Part shown: positions 1 through 8,215 of the stretch, one piece after another
Numbering within the stretch: the stretch's first letter is position 1
Layout: each line of letters opens with the position of its first letter
Source: Parvularcula mediterranea
Lineage (GTDB): Bacteria; Pseudomonadota; Alphaproteobacteria; Caulobacterales; Parvularculaceae
Direction of reading: 5' to 3'
NCBI RefSeq assembly: GCF_013085255.1
Contig: NZ_JABFCX010000003.1
Coordinates: 753,288 to 817,287 of the forward strand
Length of the DNA stretch: 64,000 nt
Program-made: the position numbers and the translations under genes
The notes under the pieces: model-generated
The model's input: only the letters and a program-made list of their open reading frames with translations
The model's database searches: none
What the model was told of the DNA's origin: nothing

Positions 1-572
1 AGCGCGGCTTCGGCATAGGTCCCTGTATGAAGCTCGATCACCGGCGCGCCGAGGTCGGCTGCGGTGCGGATCTGGTCTTCTTCGGGGTCGATGAACAGCG
101 ACACACGCGAGCCTGCATCCTTCAGCCGCTCAATAGCAGGCTCGAGGTAAGCGCGGCTCGCCACGAGATCGAGGCCGCCTTCGGTCGTCCGCTCCATCCG
201 CCGCTCTGGCACGAGGCAGCAGGCATGGGGTCGTGTACGGACGGCAATCTCCACCATCTCGGGCGTCGCAGCCATTTCGAAATTGAGGGGTACGCTGAGC
301 TCATCCTTGAGGCGCTGCATATCCTCGTCGCGGATATGCCGCCGATCCTCGCGCAGGTGCGCCGTGATGCCATCAGCACCGCAAGCCTCGGCCAGCTTCG
401 CCGCGCGCACAGGATCAGGGTGCGGTCCGCCACGAGCGTTCCTGATCGTCGCCACATGGTCGATATTGACGCCCAGCCGGCAAGGTGGCGCATCGGCGGC
501 GGGGTTGCCGTCCTTCAAGGCCTCAGCACGCGGAATGACATCCTTGGCCCAGGGGTTGCCGCCCTCTCCCAT
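1..572 (-). CDS. pdxJ: Pyridoxine 5'-phosphate synthase PdxJ (N-terminal part, cut by window edge)
   Basis: PdxJ makes pyridoxine 5'-phosphate from 1-deoxyxylulose 5-phosphate and 3-amino-2-oxopropyl phosphate, the ring-closing step of DXP-dependent vitamin B6 synthesis in the cytoplasm. The frame opens at ATG 572 and runs off the left edge, so about 190 residues are visible and the C-terminus is missing. Family blocks are clear: [16 protein letters not shown] from residue 34, then [17 protein letters not shown], and the [13 protein letters not shown] signature. About 33 residues precede the usual start of the family (RLGVNIDH). No nearer ATG exists, and the chosen ATG overlaps the pyrE stop as TGATG, which implies translational coupling. 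It is the last visible gene of the rpoZ-rsh-pyrE-pdxJ operon. Confidence 0.93.
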   Translation of the reverse strand, partial: MGEGGNPWAKDVIPRAEALKDGNPAADAPPCRLGVNIDHVATIRNARGGPHPDPVRAAKLAEACGADGITAHLREDRRHIRDEDMQRLKDELSVPLNFEMAATPEMVEIAVRTRPHACCLVPERRMERTTEGGLDLVASRAYLEPAIERLKDAGSRVSLFIDPEEDQIRTAADLGAPVIELHTGTYAEAA

Positions 573-1153
573 CAAGCGAGCCCCCGGCTTCCGGGCTTCA
601 CCGCAGGCGTGCCCGCGAGATGCTCCGGCAGATCTTCGGGGTCGTAGGTCGGGATCGAAAGCTCCGCCAGCGGAAGAAGCGGCACGCCGAGATCCGCCTT
701 GCCGCCCGAACGGTCGATGAGGCAGGCCACGGCCAAGGGCTCACCGCCCGCCTTCTTCACTGCCTCGACGCACTCCCGTGCAGAAAGACCCGTAGAGACG
801 ATGTCCTCGACCACGATCACCTTCTGGCCCGGCTCGAGGCCAAAGCCGCGGCGGAAGGTGAATTCACCGTTCTCCCGCTCGGTATACATGAAAGGCAGGT
901 CCATCGCCCGCGCTGTCTCATAGCCAAAAAGGATCGCACCCATCGCGGGCGCAACGACAGCGGTGGGCTTATCCTTCAGCGTGCCAATCACCTCAGCCAG
1001 CGCACGCCCCAGCCGCTCGGTCGGCTCAGGGTAGCGGCTGACCAGCGCCTTGTTGAGGTAGGTGTCAGCATGTCGGCCGGAGGACAGGATGAAATGCCCC
1101 TTCAGCAGCGCGCCGCACTCTTCAAAAATCTTCAGAACTTCGTCCGTGTTCAC
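572..1153 (-). CDS. pyrE: Orotate phosphoribosyltransferase
   Basis: PyrE transfers phosphoribose from PRPP to orotate, giving OMP in de novo pyrimidine synthesis. The 193-residue protein has normal length for the family. The PRPP-binding motif of type I phosphoribosyltransferases is visible as VVEDIVSTG at residues 114-122, and the N-terminal block [13 protein letters not shown] is typical of PyrE. The start is GTG at 1153, sharing GTGA with the stop of rsh upstream; the stop overlaps the pdxJ start by one base. Placement next to rsh and pdxJ is a common alphaproteobacterial order, and the overlaps indicate a single transcript. Confidence 0.95.
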   Translation of the reverse strand: MNTDEVLKIFEECGALLKGHFILSSGRHADTYLNKALVSRYPEPTERLGRALAEVIGTLKDKPTAVVAPAMGAILFGYETARAMDLPFMYTERENGEFTFRRGFGLEPGQKVIVVEDIVSTGLSARECVEAVKKAGGEPLAVACLIDRSGGKADLGVPLLPLAELSIPTYDPEDLPEHLAGTPAVKPGSRGLA

Positions 1154-3525
1154 TTCAGACCCTCCGAGCGCTCGGCAGAGACCACGAAATCCGATCCCCT
1201 CAGCGCCGTCATCACATTGGCGAGGTGGCGGGCATCGCGCACCTCGATCTCGACACGAAGATCAGAGAACTGAACTTCGCGGTTTTCGACATTCAGATCG
1301 TGAATGTCGGCATCATACTTGGCGAGCAGCGAGCCGATATGCCCGATCGCGCCGGTCCTGTTGGTCACGGTCACCACGACTTCCACAACATAGGCAGCGT
1401 CGGGATCGTTCCGCCACGCAAGGTCCGTCCAGTCCTTCTCGTCCTGATCGGCCAGCACCTGGCAGTCGATGCGGTGCACCACCGCACGCCCGTCATCGCC
1501 TTTGACGCCAACGATCCGCTCGCCGGGCAGCGGCCTGCACGCCTCGCAGAAGGAGAGCCCCGCGCCGCGCCGCAGCCCCTCGATCGAGACCGCTCCAGGG
1601 CGCAGTTCCTTGCCCGGCTCGATGGCTTTCCGCGAGGCCTTCTGCCCTGCACGCAGGTTCGGGTAGACCTGATCGAGGACATCGGTATCGGCGACTTCGA
1701 GCCGCCCGACCGCTTCCATCAGGGGTTTCAGCCCGCGGAAGCCCATGCGCTTGGCCGCCTCGCGCACCGCGTCGGGCGAGTAGGGTACATCGTGAAGCTC
1801 AAACGCCGAGCGAATGATCCGTGTGCCGAGGGCATGCTGGTCCTTGGCAGCCAGCTCCTTGACCCGTCGCCTGAGCCGAAGCTTGGCCGAGCCCGTCGCC
1901 GCGAATGTCTCCCACCCAGGCGGGATCGGCGCATCCTTGGAGCGCAGGATCTCGACAACATCGCCGTTCTTTAGCTGATGGCGGTTCGGCCGCAGGATGC
2001 CATTGACCTTAGCGCCCGTGTAGCTGTCACCGATCTCCGTGTGCAGGGCATAGGCAAAGTCGATGGCAACCGCACCCGAGGGCAACCCGATGACCCTGCC
2101 CCGGGGCGTAAAGCAGAAGATCTGGTCACGGTAGAATTCGAGCTTCGCCGTCTGAAGAAGCTCCGCGACATTGCCGCCTGCCTCCACCGAACTCACGGTG
2201 CGGCGGAGCCATTCATAATCATTGTAGTGTTCGGACCCGGAAAGCTCGACCGAGCCGGACGAGCGCTGGCTGCGATCTTTGTATTTCCAGTGCGCCGCGA
2301 TCCCGCGCTCGGCGGCTTCGTGCATGTCCTTGGAGCGGATCTGGATCTCGGCTTTCTGCGCCTTTTTGTCCTTGGACAGAAGAACAGCCGTGTGGATCGA
2401 GCGGTAATTGTTGGGCTTGGGAGTCGAGATGTAATCGTCGAACTCGCCCGGGATCATCCGGTAGTTCCGGTGAATGACGCCGAGAACGCGGTAGCAATCC
2501 TCCTCATTCGGAACAATCACACGAAACGCATAGATATCCGCCAGCTCCTCAAACAGCTGCTTCTTCCGCTGCATCTTCCGCCAGACCGAAAACGCCCGCT
2601 TCTCGCGGCTATAGATCTCCGCATCGATACCCGCTTTCTCGATCTCTGTACGGAGGGTCTGGCTGAGCGCGATGACGTCCGACACCGACTTCGAAGAGAC
2701 CCTTTCGAGCCCCTTGGTGATCGCTGCATAATCGTCAGGACGCAGATAGTAGAAGGAGAGGTCTTCAAGCTCTTCGCGAAACTTCTCGATCCCGATGATC
2801 CGCGCGAGAGGCGCGTAGATCTCCATTGTCTCGAGCGCCTTGCGCCGCCGCTTCTCGGGCTTCGGCACATGGTGCAGCGTGCGCATATTGTGGAGTCGGT
2901 CCGCGAGCTTGACGAGCAGCACACGGACGTCCTTGCACGTCGCGAGGATGAACTTGGCGAAGTTCTCCGCAGCGCCGTCCACGTCGGCGGGCATCTCTTT
3001 GGTGGAGATCTTGGTCACCCCGTCGACCAGCATCGCCACTTCGTCACCGAAGAGCTTCCTGATCTCCTCCACCGAGACGTCGGTGTCCTCCACCACGTCA
3101 TGGAGAAGCGCCGTGGCGATGGTGACTGGGTCGAGCTTCAGGTCGGCGAGGATCGCAGCAACCGAAACCGGGTGGGTGAAATAGGGGTCGCCCGACGCAC
3201 GCATCTGGTTGCCGTGCGCCTTGTAGGCATAGACATAGGCCTTATTGAGAAGGTCCTCGTCGAGGTTTGGATCATAGGCCCGGACAAGCTCGACCAGTTC
3301 GTATTGCCTGACGATCTCTGGCGCGCGGCCTATCGGCGGCGGCGGAACATCCGTCTCAGCAGGACCCGGAACACTCGCGTCCGTTTTTCCAGCTGACTTG
3401 TCCTGAGGTGCATCCGCTTGCGGCTCGACCGCGCGAGCGTCGCTGCCACGGCGCGCTGCCGCCTTCTGCGGGCTTGCAACCTGCGCCTCATCCACGGTTT
3501 CCGGTGTCGGTTTCGTCCTTGCCAT
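1150..3525 (-). CDS. rsh: Bifunctional (p)ppGpp synthetase/hydrolase Rsh (RelA/SpoT homologue)
   Basis: Rsh makes and degrades the alarmone (p)ppGpp. From ATG 3525 it has 791 residues. Domains in order: an HD hydrolase domain (FTHPVSVAAIL, then ALLHDVVEDT near residue 140), a RelA/SpoT nucleotidyltransferase domain (LADIYAFRVIV, later PKPNNYRSIHTAVL), a TGS domain (FCFTPRGRVIGLPSGAVAIDFAY), and a C-terminal ACT domain (VVVTVTNRTGAIGHIGSLLA). With intact HD and synthetase motifs it is probably bifunctional, as usual in alphaproteobacteria, which have a single Rsh. About 70 Pro/Ala/Lys-rich, probably disordered residues precede the conserved start (IVRQYELVELV). ATG 3525 has GGTGG upstream; TTG 3561 and ATG 3552 are alternative starts. 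The start lies inside the preceding small gene, and the stop overlaps pyrE. Confidence 0.93.
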   Translation of the reverse strand: MARTKPTPETVDEAQVASPQKAAARRGSDARAVEPQADAPQDKSAGKTDASVPGPAETDVPPPPIGRAPEIVRQYELVELVRAYDPNLDEDLLNKAYVYAYKAHGNQMRASGDPYFTHPVSVAAILADLKLDPVTIATALLHDVVEDTDVSVEEIRKLFGDEVAMLVDGVTKISTKEMPADVDGAAENFAKFILATCKDVRVLLVKLADRLHNMRTLHHVPKPEKRRRKALETMEIYAPLARIIGIEKFREELEDLSFYYLRPDDYAAITKGLERVSSKSVSDVIALSQTLRTEIEKAGIDAEIYSREKRAFSVWRKMQRKKQLFEELADIYAFRVIVPNEEDCYRVLGVIHRNYRMIPGEFDDYISTPKPNNYRSIHTAVLLSKDKKAQKAEIQIRSKDMHEAAERGIAAHWKYKDRSQRSSGSVELSGSEHYNDYEWLRRTVSSVEAGGNVAELLQTAKLEFYRDQIFCFTPRGRVIGLPSGAVAIDFAYALHTEIGDSYTGAKVNGILRPNRHQLKNGDVVEILRSKDAPIPPGWETFAATGSAKLRLRRRVKELAAKDQHALGTRIIRSAFELHDVPYSPDAVREAAKRMGFRGLKPLMEAVGRLEVADTDVLDQVYPNLRAGQKASRKAIEPGKELRPGAVSIEGLRRGAGLSFCEACRPLPGERIVGVKGDDGRAVVHRIDCQVLADQDEKDWTDLAWRNDPDAAYVVEVVVTVTNRTGAIGHIGSLLAKYDADIHDLNVENREVQFSDLRVEIEVRDARHLANVMTALRGSDFVVSAERSEGLK

Positions 3526-3724
3526 CCTGGCCACCTTTGGCCTCCCGCTCATGCTTAGCAAGAAGCATTGCCGCGAGCAGCATCAGGGCTGGGACCGCAA
3601 GGATCCAGAAGGGCAGCTCGCCTTCGAGGGAACCCCTGCCCTGAAGGACCACCACCGTCGAAAGACCAAGGGCCAGGACGATGGCGACGATCCTCAGGAG
3701 CTGCGGAGCGCCCCGTCCCGTCAC
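3488..3724 (-). CDS. Small two-helix membrane protein between rpoZ and rsh
   Basis: A 78-residue protein I do not recognise by family. It has two clear hydrophobic segments, roughly residues 9-28 ([19 protein letters not shown]) and 39-57 ([19 protein letters not shown]), and a charged C-terminal tail ([17 protein letters not shown]). The GTG start at 3724 shares the four bases GTGA with the rpoZ stop, and the 3' end overlaps the start of rsh by 38 bases. This layout supports a genuinely translated gene rather than a chance frame. Its position suggests co-expression with the omega subunit and Rsh, but no function can be assigned. Confidence 0.65.
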   Translation of the reverse strand: MTGRGAPQLLRIVAIVLALGLSTVVVLQGRGSLEGELPFWILAVPALMLLAAMLLAKHEREAKGGQDGKDETDTGNRG

Positions 3725-4086
3725 TTGTTGGAGGGCGACAGCGGCGCCATGCCGCTTTGCTGGAGCGCTGCGAGCAGGTCGTCTTCGGAGACCTGGTCGT
3801 GCTCGGGCAGGTCAGCCTTCTCGGCTGCAACGCCTTCCGCCTCGTCCGGCTCATCAACGTCGAGCTGGGTCTGAAGCGAAGTGACGAGGTCTTCGGTGAT
3901 CTCATCCGAGGTGATCTTGTCGGCAGCCAGCTCACGCAGCGCGATGACAGGGTTCTTGTCGCGGTCGCGATCGACTTCAGGCGCTTGACCGGAAGCGATC
4001 ATGCGGGCCCGGTGGGCAGCCAGCAGGACAAGATCGAACCGGTTGTCGACTTTCTCGATGCAGTCTTCGACGGTGACGCGCGCCAT
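3721..4086 (-). CDS. rpoZ: RNA polymerase omega subunit
   Basis: The omega subunit helps assemble and stabilise RNA polymerase and forms part of a ppGpp-binding site in proteobacteria. The N-terminus ([20 protein letters not shown]) and the following [12 protein letters not shown] are the family signature. At 121 residues it has the acidic C-terminal extension usual in alphaproteobacteria. The ATG at 4086 is preceded by GGAG at a normal distance. It is the first gene of the operon with the small membrane protein, rsh, pyrE and pdxJ, coupling RNA polymerase and alarmone enzymes as in many proteobacteria. The upstream 4087-4290 is shared with the divergent gene at 4291. Confidence 0.95.
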   Translation of the reverse strand: MARVTVEDCIEKVDNRFDLVLLAAHRARMIASGQAPEVDRDRDKNPVIALRELAADKITSDEITEDLVTSLQTQLDVDEPDEAEGVAAEKADLPEHDQVSEDDLLAALQQSGMAPLSPSNK

Positions 4087-4290
4087 AGGTTCTCCGGCAG
4101 GAATAAGAGGAAGTGGCCGCCCCTACCCCCGGAACCGGCCAAATGCAAGCGGCGCGACCGTTTCACAAAGGATATCTTGCATCGCAGCAACCCCGGAGTC
4201 GTGGAGCGCCAAAACCGGTCTGGACGCCCTTCGGCGAAAGGGGCGATAGTGACGACGAGGGGCAGTAAGCCCTAGCTGGAGGGGCTCACC

Positions 4291-5523
4291 ATGCGCATCG
4301 TTCTTTCGGTCCTGAAGTGGATCGCGATCTTCCTGGCGCTGGTGCTTCTCGCAATCGCTGGCCTGCCCCAACTTCCCGTCGCAAAGGACATGCTCGGCAA
4401 GGGCAAATACGCGGCCTTCCTCGAGGCAGAAGCCGTGCCCCTCGACCTCGGCGCCGCAGAAGCAGGGCTCTCTTTCGAACGGTCCTTCTACGACCACTCG
4501 CTCTTCATGCTGAACGAAATCCACGGCTATGCGGATGTTCAGACCCTCGACCTCGCAATGATGCGCCACCTCCACGAGGAGCTCGGCATCAGGACCTACT
4601 ACGCCGAGCTGAGCCCGGCGCAGGCGATGGCTTTCAACGCCTATGTGCTTGACGGCGACGACGCTCCGGCACGCCGGGTTTTCGATGGTTGGGCCGAGAC
4701 AGCGACCCAGTGGGGCAACAAGGAATTCTTCGCCAAGCTGGGCGCTGTCCGGTCCTTCAACGAAGCCCAGCCTGACGAAGGCAAGATCGTCTTTGTCGGC
4801 GTTGACACGATCAACGGCACCGTCGTCCCGGAAGCCTTTGCCAATCGTCCGTGGCCGTCCGAAGTTCCAGGCTTCACCGATCTTGCATCCATCCGGGCGG
4901 TGAACGACCTCCTTCTCAAGAATGCTCTCCTGAGGCCTTCAGACGTTGGTCGGTACACGCACATCCTTGACAATACCGGTCTGCTCAAGGCTCTTCCGGG
5001 CGGCGCAGGAGAGAAGTTCTACGGGCTCTGGGGCCTGTTCCATGGCGGTCAGGTCCAGATCAACGGCCTCCAACCCCTCGCCATGCGCCTTGGGGCTGAA
5101 GGCGGGCACTTCGAAGGCAAGGTTGCGACGGTCACCAGCATCTGCGTCGCAGACTGCTTCAACATGATGCCAGCGCGGGGTCTCCCCGGCCCACTTCAGG
5201 GACCAGACGGCGAAGAGTTCACACTCATCCCCATGACCTTCGACAACCCTTATCTCTCGCGCATGCGCGGGCTTGGCGAGGTGCTCGACGTGATGGGCGA
5301 CGCCGATGGTCTCCTCATCCCCACGCGCCATCCCGATAGCCCCTACACGGACGGCCCCCGCCTTGTGACTCAGACAGGCTTCCTCGCAATGCTCCAGTCC
5401 TTCGAGTATGACGGCGCGGCAGCTGACGCCTCCGATGCCTTCATCGCCCATCAGGGCTCTGCTGGCCTCACCCCCTGGAAGGGCGAAGCCTTCGACATCA
5501 CAGGCGAGGCACTGAAACCCTAG
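4291..5523 (+). CDS. Membrane-anchored erythromycin-esterase/ChaN-like protein (tentative)
   Basis: A 410-residue protein with a single N-terminal hydrophobic segment (residues about 3-24, VLSVLKWIAIFLALVLLAIAG), so the rest is probably periplasmic and tethered or secreted. The body has LNEIHGYADVQTLDLAMM followed by TYYAELSPAQ, an E-x-H plus downstream Glu pattern resembling the active-site strands of the EreA/ChaN-like fold; this assignment is weak. Two Cys (CVADCF) lie in the middle. ATG 4291 has a strong GGAGGGG ribosome site. It is divergent from rpoZ and directly upstream of nadK. Substrate unknown; a TraB/GumN-like fold is an alternative. Confidence 0.55.
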   Translation: MRIVLSVLKWIAIFLALVLLAIAGLPQLPVAKDMLGKGKYAAFLEAEAVPLDLGAAEAGLSFERSFYDHSLFMLNEIHGYADVQTLDLAMMRHLHEELGIRTYYAELSPAQAMAFNAYVLDGDDAPARRVFDGWAETATQWGNKEFFAKLGAVRSFNEAQPDEGKIVFVGVDTINGTVVPEAFANRPWPSEVPGFTDLASIRAVNDLLLKNALLRPSDVGRYTHILDNTGLLKALPGGAGEKFYGLWGLFHGGQVQINGLQPLAMRLGAEGGHFEGKVATVTSICVADCFNMMPARGLPGPLQGPDGEEFTLIPMTFDNPYLSRMRGLGEVLDVMGDADGLLIPTRHPDSPYTDGPRLVTQTGFLAMLQSFEYDGAAADASDAFIAHQGSAGLTPWKGEAFDITGEALKP

Positions 5524-5563
5524 GGCTTTGACTTTCCCGGCCACGCGGGCCAGCGTCTTGGCC

Positions 5564-6349
5564 ATGCGCCGTGAGCCACCAAGAAAAGGCGAGATCGCCT
5601 TCATCGCCAACGACCGGCCCGAAGCCCAATCGGCATTCGAGAAGCTTACGGACGTTTTCGGCAACGCGACCGAGGCTGACGCCCGCTACATCGTGGCGGT
5701 CGGCGGCGACGGCACAATGCTCGAAGTGCTGCGCGATTCGATGAAGCACCCGAAGCCCGTTTACGGCATCAATTGCGGAACCGTCGGCTTCCTGATGAAC
5801 CCCCTCGGCAAGGTTGAAGAGCTGCCCGAGCGCATTGCTAATGCCGACCGCGCGGTGATCAACCCCCTCTGCATGAAAGCGACGGACAGGGACGGTAATG
5901 TCCACGAGGCAATGGCGATCAACGAGATCTCCCTCATCCGCCAGACACGCCAGACCGCGCGCATCTCGATCATGGTCAATGGCGAGACACGGATGGGCCA
6001 GCTCATCTGCGACGGCGTGCTGCTGTCGACGCCCGCAGGCTCCACAGCCTATAATCTCTCCGCCCACGGACCGATTCTGCCGATCAATGCGAACCTCCTC
6101 GCCCTCACGCCGATCAGCGCGTTCCGGCCAAGGCGCTGGCGCGGCGCCCTCCTTCCCTACGATGCGGAAGTGACCTTCCACGTCCAGGACCCCGACTTCA
6201 GGAGCTGCGCCGCCACCGCCGACAATGTCGAGGTCAGGAACGTCACCGAGGTCCACTGCACGATCGAGAGGAAGAAGCAGATGCAGCTCCTCTTCGACCA
6301 CGGCACCGGCCTCGAAGAGCGTATCCTGCGCGAACAGTTCGAGGACTGA
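5564..6349 (+). CDS. nadK: NAD kinase
   Basis: NadK phosphorylates NAD to NADP in the cytoplasm. The 261-residue form from ATG 5564 has normal length for alphaproteobacteria. Diagnostic motifs: VAVGGDGTMLEVLR (the GGDG nucleotide site), GINCGTVGFLMNP, and TPAGSTAYNLSAHGPILP near the C-terminal third. In-frame TTG codons at 5528 and 5558 could extend it by 2-12 residues; none of the candidate starts has a good ribosome site, and the ATG fits the family N-terminus (KGEIAFIANDRPEAQ) best. The gene starts 40 bases after the esterase-like gene and is probably read from the same transcript. Confidence 0.93.
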   Translation: MRREPPRKGEIAFIANDRPEAQSAFEKLTDVFGNATEADARYIVAVGGDGTMLEVLRDSMKHPKPVYGINCGTVGFLMNPLGKVEELPERIANADRAVINPLCMKATDRDGNVHEAMAINEISLIRQTRQTARISIMVNGETRMGQLICDGVLLSTPAGSTAYNLSAHGPILPINANLLALTPISAFRPRRWRGALLPYDAEVTFHVQDPDFRSCAATADNVEVRNVTEVHCTIERKKQMQLLFDHGTGLEERILREQFED

Positions 6350-6365
6350 TTCCGCGATCCCGCCT

Positions 6366-6405
6366 TTGACAACAAAGGATTCATCCGGATTTAAACCCCA
6401 TTAAC
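6366..6405 (+). promoter_or_regulatory. Candidate sigma-70 promoter with CtrA-like half sites upstream of the EAL-like gene
   Basis: A perfect -35 TTGACA (6366-6371) is followed after 18 bases by TTTAAA (6390-6395), a four-of-six match to -10. The same stretch holds TTTA-N7-TTAAC (6390-6405), one mismatch from the CtrA consensus. Single-mismatch sites of this kind are expected by chance a couple of times in 64 kb, so the CtrA part is weak. Confidence 0.35.
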
Positions 6406-6460
6406 TGTTTCCCTTCACACATTCTCATGCGCTGGAATCGCTTGGCGTGAGGGAACTGGT

Positions 6461-8215
6461 ATGGGCGCACGCGCTCTCAAACTGACAAGAGCGGACATGG
6501 ACGAGGCCCTGGTCTCGCGCCAGATCCACCTCCTGTACCAGCCGATCTTCTCGCTTCAGGACGGCTCGCTGGCGCGGGTGGAAGCGCTTTGCCGGTGGGA
6601 TCACCCGCGCTTTGGCACCATGCTTCCCGCTGTTTTCCTTCCCGCTTTCGAGGCCGAAGACCGCCTCGCTGCCCTGACGCGCCGGATTCTCGAGCGCTCG
6701 GCGGCGGAATTTGCGTCCTGGGCCTTCTCGAAGCCTTCGGGCCTGTCGATCAATCTTTCGCCTGCCGACTGCATCGATCCAGGCCTCCCCGCATCGGTGA
6801 AAGCGATTCTCGAAGCGACCCGCCTCGATCCTGAGATGGTCACCTTCGAATGCCCGGTCCGCGTCTCCGACACCGCAGAAGCCGCGCCGATCCTGACGGA
6901 GCTCAAGGAGCTCGGCGTCAGGCTGGCCGCTGAATTGATGGGCCGGGGCGACGAGATCGCCGAGGTCTTCGCGATCGCACCCTTTGACGAGATCAAGACC
7001 GGCGGCCGCGGCCTCCTCCGCGCAGTCCGCAACGACCATACGGCGAGCCTTCAGAACGCTGCTGACCTCATCGCCTTTGCTGAGTCCAAAGGCGCTATCG
7101 TCTCCGCCATTGGCGCTGAGGACGAAGCGGCCTGCCTCGCGCTCAGGACCATGGGTTTCCACCAGTGCCAGGCCAATGTGCTCTCCGGCGCGCTGCCCAT
7201 CGACGGCATCACGCCCAAGGTGACTAACGCTGCGCGCCAGCTCCTCGGCCTCGACGAGACCAGCGTCTCCGAAGCAGACGCCACCGCGTCACCTGAAGAA
7301 GCAGCCAGCGATACCTTCAAGGCCGAACGCCTTCGGGCGCAAGCTGAAGCCTTCAAGCGCGTCGCTGAAAAACGCGCCGATGCGGAAAACGAAGAGGCGC
7401 CTCGCCCGCCCCGCGGCGCTAAGTCCGTGCAGAACAGACTCGCCGAATCGTTCGGCGACCCAAAAGATGGCGACGACGACGCAGGGCACGCCGATGCCCG
7501 CGACCAGCAGGAAGTTCTGATGCAGGCAGAAAGCAAAGCCGGCCTTCTCATGCGCCCCGACCTCGCCTCGGCCTCCCTAGGCTATGGCGCGAGCCCCCTT
7601 CGCCGGGCGCGCCGCCGGGACAATGACCAGCAGCCGGTGATCGTGGTCGAGGCCAACGAGACCCTCGCCAAGCGCCTCTCCAAGGAACCCGAAGTCGCCC
7701 AGGCGATCACCGAGGTTCTCGGCGACCTGCCTCCTGCCGTCGAAGAACGCGAGGGCGAGCGCAGCGAAGACGACATCAAGGCTGACGAGCTCGACGAAGC
7801 CGTCGCCAAGCTGCCGACCCTCGACGACGAGACCGCAGCGGTTCTCAAGGACGCGATTGGCCAGACGGCCGCGACCGATGAGCTGATGGACCTTGCCTCG
7901 CGCCTGCGTCCGACGCCGAAGCGCCGGAACCTCCTGACCCGCCGCTACAAACTTCGTGTGACCCATTTCTGGCCGCGCCCGTGGCGCCGGGCCTATGACA
8001 AGCTGATCGCCGACCGTCAGGGCCTGTCAGACAAGCAGTTCCTCGATCGCCTCGGCGCTCACGGGCCCGAGCAGGACACCGTTCCGATGGTGCCCCTGAG
8101 CGCGGATGAGACCAAGCCGACCACCGTCACGCTCGATGAGGGGTCCGCTCCTGTCGATGAAGGGACGGAAGCCCTCGAGACGTCTGAGACGCTCAGCGCG
8201 GCCAAGGCACGGTAA
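6461..8215 (+). CDS. Degenerate EAL-domain protein with long charged C-terminal region
   Basis: EAL domains hydrolyse or bind c-di-GMP. Residues 15-245 of this 584-residue protein align without gaps to an EAL domain: LLYQPIFSLQDGSLARVEAL, the first metal Glu at 41, NLS at 98-100 and FE at 129-130. However, the DDFGTG motif has become ELMGRG (158-163), losing both metal Asp residues, and the catalytic Glu of the AEGVE motif has become Ile (SAIGAED). The motif Lys (EIK, 177-179) and Gln (CQANVLSG) remain. It is therefore probably a c-di-GMP binder or scaffold, not a phosphodiesterase. Residues 280-584 are charged and low-complexity, with one basic aromatic block (RRYKLRVTHFWPRPWRRAYD) that may be a second conserved domain. 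The last 63 codons overlap antisense the ThiO-like gene. Confidence 0.75.
   Translation: MGARALKLTRADMDEALVSRQIHLLYQPIFSLQDGSLARVEALCRWDHPRFGTMLPAVFLPAFEAEDRLAALTRRILERSAAEFASWAFSKPSGLSINLSPADCIDPGLPASVKAILEATRLDPEMVTFECPVRVSDTAEAAPILTELKELGVRLAAELMGRGDEIAEVFAIAPFDEIKTGGRGLLRAVRNDHTASLQNAADLIAFAESKGAIVSAIGAEDEAACLALRTMGFHQCQANVLSGALPIDGITPKVTNAARQLLGLDETSVSEADATASPEEAASDTFKAERLRAQAEAFKRVAEKRADAENEEAPRPPRGAKSVQNRLAESFGDPKDGDDDAGHADARDQQEVLMQAESKAGLLMRPDLASASLGYGASPLRRARRRDNDQQPVIVVEANETLAKRLSKEPEVAQAITEVLGDLPPAVEEREGERSEDDIKADELDEAVAKLPTLDDETAAVLKDAIGQTAATDELMDLASRLRPTPKRRNLLTRRYKLRVTHFWPRPWRRAYDKLIADRQGLSDKQFLDRLGAHGPEQDTVPMVPLSADETKPTTVTLDEGSAPVDEGTEALETSETLSAAKAR

Noticed and set aside
1978-3396. 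472-codon plus-strand open frame
   Set aside because: Antisense to rsh, no ribosome site, no recognisable motifs.
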